A DNA stretch of 64,000 nucleotides from Daphnia pulex (lineage: Eukaryota > Arthropoda > Branchiopoda > Diplostraca > Daphniidae). The notes beneath the pieces are model-generated. The model was not told the origin of the DNA and ran no database searches. It saw only the letters and a list, made by a program, of their open reading frames with translations. Below, piece after piece: positions 58,415 to 64,000 of the stretch. The first letter of the stretch is position 1, and the number at the start of each line of letters is the position of its first letter. A program made the translations under genes and the position numbers. The stretch is from positions 1,798,001 through 1,862,000 of the forward strand of contig NC_060027.1 in the NCBI RefSeq assembly GCF_021134715.1. The letters are read 5' to 3'.

Positions 58415-60290
58415 TCATTGATTCGTTTTTCAAGCATCCTTGTTTCAAGTTCATTAACTATTTTAGTCACAGGTAAAATTGGCCATTTTGGTTATTATGT
58501 TGTACCCTGCGTTTCGTTTCCCCTTGATTTAAGAGAAATTCCGTTACCATATTTGAATTCCGTAAAATCATATCATACATCGCATTCAGCCTAACAAGTG
58601 CTTACAATATGCTTTGTATTCATAAAGAAATTCACGTTTAAAATAGCAAGTACCAAGTAATTCCATGTATTTTTGTTATCTGCGGGTTTCTCATGTACTA
58701 CGTTTTGTCATTCTTTTGTTCAAATCCAAAGGCTTATCGGATTTATGTTTAGGCAAAATAGATGTGTTGCCAAAAATGTACATACGAACGCATTTGGAAA
58801 TACAGATGGTCGCGAAAGTTTATTTTTGCTCGCAACAAGTTACACAGTTAATACTAATTAGATTTTTATTTTATGTAAGGTTTTTTTTACCAACATACCA
58901 ACTCGTGTATAGGTGAAAAAAGGATGACAAACATTACCAAGTTCCGGCATTTAAGCTATAAATACCATCAAATATCCACTTTATCAAGACTTTATAGCTT
59001 GATCTTCAAAGCATATTATGTTGTGATTCAGAATAGCTTTATAGCTTATTCTTGGCATTGTTTCAATTGTCTAAAATCAAAAATTTTCTTGCCAGAATGC
59101 AGCAACTGTCCAGACAAAACTCAAGAAACCCAAGATTATTTAGGGATACTTTCCTAGACATCCAATTGGTATTAGCTTAATATTAATTGTGCTTACCTGG
59201 CTTTTAGTAATAGTTTTTCTATAGGATTTTACGACAGCAATCTCGGTAAAGTCTCCCTATTCTCCATAAGTTTTGAGTCGCCAAGTTGAAAGTAATTGTA
59301 TGCCTTATTAAAGTATTTTTTAATAACTGAATGAGTCCATTCGCACTTCAGTCACTTCAGTTTTCTTTTATATCTCGATTGCAGGTCTGTTTTCCTGTGA
59401 TGTCCTGTTCCCCTGCGCATGGCTGAAACAAAGCAGCCAAGTTAAGGAAGTCAAGAACCTCCAAGGATTCCCTTATGGGTGCCAGAAGTGAGGCAAGAGT
59501 TGTATCGTCGTTATTGGATATGCAATCTCACCGTGCTGTAAAAGAGTGAGTGATGCAAGACAATTTTTCTCTATGTGACTTTTATCTGGACAAGCACCCT
59601 GATGCAGTTAATGCTTAGCGTCAGATTCACTTATTTATTACTTATTATTTGAACTGTCAAAACTATTTAGCCTGAAATAACAAGAATTCCAATCTCAAGT
59701 CTTGTCGGACAGGACTTGAATTGTGGACGGATCAGCAACCCCATCAAGTTGAACAGCAGTTGCTTGCAGCTGGGGCCAAGACAAAATGTTAAAAGTCCCT
59801 TTGTCAAATGGGTCATGTGGCTCATAGATCCAGTTGACAAAAGAACACAGAGATACATACACCATAAAACTCAACAATTTTGTCATAAAATAGGTAATAC
59901 TTTTATTTTTAAGGCAGGAACAAATCCTTTCAGATGGCCATCATACTTGCGAAAAGAAGATGAATCGAAGTACTGAAAACAAAGAAACCAGCAGCCAACG
60001 GAACTCTATGAGACTGGCATGGTTGTGGCGCGCACTTCTGTTTCTGAGGGAGTCAATATCAAGGAAAACAGGAGTGGCAGCCCTCCCCCCTCCAAATCAA
60101 AACCACCTGTACTAACTGTGACGACAGTTGATGTTTTGTTGGTCATGGATGGCCAGTACATGACGTATTGAAAATCCGCAATACATCTTCGCTTTTCGCA
60201 GTTCTCACATAACTGAAGCGAACCGATGTCTCAATGAAGTGCAAACTGTTGGTTTGTTGAAATGTTCCAATTCTTAATTTGTGTTTTGAT
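58415..60290. other. AT-rich intergenic DNA with start of a decayed TPR copy
   Basis: Nothing coding is supported up to about 59.6 kb. From about 59600 to 60060 the sequence resembles 21540-22150 and is probably the upstream part of the TPR-like relic. Confidence 0.5.
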
Positions 60291-60960
60291 TATAGAACGC
60301 TGAAATGGGAAAGATACCGATTCAACACTCAAGTCCTCTGATAGCGAAGTTGATATGCATGTCATGGACCAACTTCTGAAAATGGTGCGCTGTTTCCGTC
60401 ATGAAAAGGATAATGCAGTATCACGATATACAGTCATGGAAACATAATTCTAGTGTCGGAAAACGCAATTAGAAGAAGCGGAGCGCCAAGTTATCAAATT
60501 TCAGGTAATAACTTTTCTTCGAAAATTTGAAGAACACTATTAATTTTTTTGTTGTTGTTTCCTCTCTATAGACCACCTTAAGTGAAAAACGAGAAGAACG
60601 AAAGGTCCTTATTGATAGCCATCGGCTTTTGAAAGACGAAAAAGATAATCTTTCTAATCGAGTTGAAGAACTGACCGTTAGAGTAAATGCTTTTGGTATC
60701 TGAATTTGAGTCCCTGCAGAACATCAATCAGCAGTAGTCTTGTGATCAGTCGGAGCTTTCCGAGAACCGAAGGATCCGGGCACTAAGGAATATTTATTCT
60801 ATTAAGGAATCCTGGAGTTTTTCGGGAACTAACTTGGAGACCGTTTTACCTCAGCATCCACTAAAGGAAACTGAAAAGAAAACACAGACCAATTCTCAGC
60901 TGATCCTGCCGTCCGAGTTACGTAAATACAGAGAATGTTGTGTCTACTAATTAATTCAAG
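60290..60960 (+). pseudogene. TPR (Megator) nucleoporin fragment, broken
   Basis: TPR is a long coiled-coil nucleoporin of the nuclear basket. From 60296 a frame reads S-S-D-S-E-V, then D-Q-L-L-K-M-V-R-C-F-R-H-E-K-D-N-A, close to the conserved TPR block ending R-R-E-K-E-I-A. It then meets two in-frame stops (TAA, TAG near 60447-60455), continues Q-L-E-E-A-E-R-Q-V, and is cut by an intact GTAATA...CTATAG intron (60505-60571). After the intron S-E-K-R-E-E-R-K-V-L-I and L-L-K-D-E-K-D follow, then a frameshift near 60690 and further stops. Retained intron means a DNA-level duplicate, not a processed copy. Confidence 0.72.
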
Positions 60961-63900
60961 TGATTTGCTACTTAAAGAAATTAAGACGTTTTGGGATGTG
61001 TTAATAAATTGTTTTGTTGTTCCAAAAATTGTAATCGTTTTTTTTCAATTAATTGGTGCGAAAGTTTTCGATTATCGTTTTGTCATAAATATTTTTTAAG
61101 TTTCGGATGTAGCTGCGGGCCAATGTCGCTGTTTGGTTATCGTCATCCTCCCCGAAGAACAGCAGGATAACAAAAGCATCAAGAAAAGAGGAGCTTTAAT
61201 TAAATACGGTGATGGATGCTAGAGGGTGTGCGTTCCCAACTGTCGAAAGTAAGTGTAAAAAAATTTCCACCAGGGTACAGTCCGCATAACCGCCGCATTA
61301 GTTGTTAGGGCGCCAAGGAAGAAAGACCTCTCGTTAGCCTAATGCCAATGCTAATCGTCTTGTGAAATTCAAAGAAAATCAGCATTTCTTTTTAAAACAT
61401 AAAATGGGTGATTAGGTTTTTATTTTTAGGCTATATTTTTAGAAACTATTTTTTTTTAAATCGTATCAAATTGTTTCACTTATTTTCGTAGATTGTATTT
61501 AATAATAATCTAATAGCTTTAAACTCTGTGTCTGTGTAATAATTTCTAAATCAGGCCCTTTTTGCGAGTCGCAAACGAACTCGCTGTTCCTTGTGCGTTT
61601 CTTTTGGCTAACGATGGCTTTATTTTTCAGCTACTTTGCACATCCTGTAAAAATGTATCGGCAGTTTTGTGTGGTAATTTCTTGGTGATGACTGACGATA
61701 ACTATTCCACCAACAAAGATCACTTGTTAATTGTTTGATAATTTTTTTTTCCCTACTAAATCTATTTCACGGAGATGACGAACATTTTTGGTTTATATTT
61801 TCGTTTTCCGTCCCACTATCGTCCGTGGATGGTAAGGGCTGTCACTAGGTGGCTAAATATTTCAATGTGTTTAGGGATTGAACTATTCAGCCCTAGTGTG
61901 TACAGGGATGTACTGGAGGGGGGAGGGTCACCACAGTTTTGAGACGAGAAACCATTTGTCGTTCTTTTACTTCCGAGACGCTGACCGAGAAGGTTACTCT
62001 AGTCATTATTGCTGGGTACTTTCATTCCTGAAATTGTTCTTCATAAAAAAAGGTAATTGCTACTCTAATTCTTAATGTTTTCTACGGTCAGTTTACGGAA
62101 ACATGGCCTTAAATTTATACTAGCCAGTTCAATGTGGCCATGCTTGTTGTACACTTGTTTAAAATGTCGTCTCTTGCTGAGTGTTGCACGCTTCGTCATG
62201 TCAAAGTACTTTAGAACAGTACAAGTAATAATGTAGAGTAACTTAATGGTCCTATGATTGTTTCCACATTAAAATTCTGTGATGAGGTTTCTGATAGAAA
62301 ATTGAGCTGTTTTATTAACAATTATCAAACATTAAAACTAAAGTTACGTGTCATTTGCGAATATTTTCTCTGATTTGTTATGTGAATTTTTTTGATTGAG
62401 AGATGCCCTTGAATTGAGCTTGAGAAGATATGAACTTTCATTAAAAATGATTTGAAAAGTGTCAATAACTAATCTAATTTATTTTGTGACAGGTTGGTGG
62501 AGATTGTTCTCGATGTGGAATGCCAAATCAACAAGATGAGATAAGATGCCAAGCCTCTGTGAAGAGGCCTCTACCATGTTGCGATATGAAAATGTGCACA
62601 CTAGGCAAGCTGAAATGGTAACATCTACTTGTAATATGACAACTTCAGTGGGTTAGCATCTTGTTAAATTTTAGTCCATTTGTGTTCTTTGTTTAGAATT
62701 AATCGAGTTGGGCCTAAAATTCATGATTTAGAAGCAATTTGACAACTACCAACTGTTTCAAATAAGCATTTGTGAAAAAATTTTGATCACCTTGGGAAGA
62801 GTTACAATTTGGTTTATTTGAGAATTTTTATTAAACAGCTCAATTTATCTATTTTATAATTTTGAAATTTTATTGGTTTATTAATGTACTTTTGGCTCTT
62901 GCTTTGCAGGTTTCATTGGTTAGTGAAAGTTTGAGCTGTTCATGGTTGTGATGTTTGGTGTGGCAGTCATTTTCTGATTGAGAGTTGCACTGAAATGGAT
63001 CTTCTACAGACTTGCAGTCCAACATCATACTTCAATTTACCATGTTCGTGTCCATGCAGAGTTGAGCTGTTGTGCAAAATAATAGGTGTTGCCTCATGGC
63101 TTTCTGGTAATTTGTTGGTGTGTTCTTCTGCTACCTGTATCTATGTTGAGGTAATGCTCGATGAAAAATTTTATTCAATTAATAACTAATTCTCTATTCT
63201 CGTTTCAGTTCAATCGAACGGCGCCGTTCCGGACTTGATACATTGGTGAAGCTAAGAAGAGGTTGCTGAACTTAATTTGGTGCTGAACTTCAAGAGATTG
63301 ATAAATTATTTAGTCTTAGAAATTTTCAAATTCATATCTGTTCTCTCTTTCCCCAAGTAAACAAAATTTCCTCTTAGGATGGGTAATTGCAATAAGATTT
63401 TATATTTTCTGTGAGAAAGCTCAGTTAAAACCATAAAAATGATGTGTACTGATTAACTTACATCTACCATAACAAACCTGACATAATCAATAATACCACC
63501 TTGTTATAAAATAATAAATTATTGAAATCATAACTACTGACTACTGCTTTTTTTAAATCATGAAACCATATTATTCACAATATATTCATCAATCTAATCA
63601 TTAATCCAGCCCAAATTTTTATTAAATTTCAAAATTTGCTAAAAACAACCACCATTTATTTTTACTAAGTCTTTTTCGCAAAAAATTGGCGATGTTCATT
63701 GATCCCATGTTTTTTTTGTTTATAAAATTAAAAACCATTTTTTATTATTTTACATATTTATTTATTTTAACACAACCACATATATATTTTATGGCCCCCA
63801 GGGAGGGGGGGGCCTGTGACTTTCCCAACCGCGATAATAACATGTGCCGTTATTATTTTGTTGGTGCGGAAAGCCGGAATTTAATCTAGCAGTTGTCGAC

Positions 63901-64000
63901 TGTATCAAAACTGACATAGAATCAGTTTGCCACAGTCGTATACTGCCCAAGTAAAAAGACAAAAGACAACAGATGAAACCAATTCAAGTCAAAAACTCAC
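60961..64000. other. AT-rich region with possible relic exons
   Basis: No complete gene is supported. One exon-like piece at about 62492-62618 (acceptor GTGACAG, donor GTAACA) reads G-G-D-C-S-R-C-G-M-P-N-Q-Q-D-E-I-R-C, weakly like the Cys-rich P2X7-type domain. Another lies around 62911-63151. A short V-C-V-P-N-C-R-K frame near 61228-61250, before a GTAAGT donor, resembles the start of a THAP finger but has an in-frame stop just upstream. Confidence 0.35.

Noticed and set aside
61228-61250. THAP-like zinc finger start
   Set aside because: Only eight residues resemble it and an in-frame stop lies directly upstream.
1-64000. tRNA, rRNA or CRISPR features
   Set aside because: I saw no cloverleaf with a consensus B box, no rRNA-like stretch and no spaced short direct repeats.

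Overview
This is eukaryotic genomic DNA. Genes are split by short GT-AG introns (about 50-130 bp), many have a TATA box 75-120 bp upstream of the start codon, and there are long AT-rich intergenic stretches. The gene content (an SLC9-type Na+/H+ exchanger, a CENP-T-like kinetochore protein, many small secreted proteins with a tiny first exon) fits an arthropod. A branchiopod crustacean such as Daphnia is my best guess; that is inference, not proof.

Layout: (1) 1-5.5 kb, no convincing gene, many low-complexity tracts. (2) 5.6-16.5 kb, three minus-strand genes for secreted, very acidic Glu/Ser-rich proteins. Two of them (10.3 and 14.9 kb) are clear paralogues; a fourth gene at 38.9-40.3 kb shares their T-F-F-K-x-K-S motif and phospho-type acidic tracts (family A). 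(3) 16.5-24.4 kb, mostly non-coding, with a decayed TPR/Megator-like fragment (21.5-22.4 kb) and a diverged direct duplicate (22.5-23.2 kb). (4) 24.5-27.6 kb, a near-perfect inverted duplication (1262-bp arms, 204-bp spacer). Each arm holds one complete three-exon gene for an 83-residue secreted six-cysteine peptide, the two genes being divergent. (5) 28.5-31.6 kb, a 13-exon Na+/H+ exchanger. (6) 33.2-35.5 kb, two divergent paralogous genes for small secreted Lys/His/Glu-rich proteins with identical exon layout. (7) 38.9-40.3 kb, the fourth family A gene. (8) 42.6-52.5 kb, a tandem array of five minus-strand genes (family B) for acidic secreted proteins. They share an 8-10-codon first exon, a GCATAAATA-like TATA box 73-85 bp upstream, a D-x-S-L-E repeat and a C-terminal D-W-F-L-V-K ... 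L-A-K-E-Y-F-W-Q-P-V-K motif. (9) 53.9-55.5 kb, a foldback/MULE-like transposon with 9-bp target duplication. (10) 55.8-58.4 kb, a four-exon CENP-T-like gene. (11) 58.4-64 kb, AT-rich DNA with a broken TPR/Megator copy (60.3-60.9 kb) and possible relic exons.

The most likely undescribed content is the pair of secreted acidic protein families (A and B), which together occupy much of the window. Shared signal-exon architecture and core promoters suggest co-expression. Their Ser-Glu-Glu tracts resemble substrates of secretory-pathway casein kinase (Fam20C type), which makes an extracellular or cuticular mineral/matrix role a reasonable but untested idea. The mirror-image cysteine peptide genes are the second most interesting item. 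I could not run database searches, so family assignments other than SLC9, CENP-T and TPR are descriptive only.
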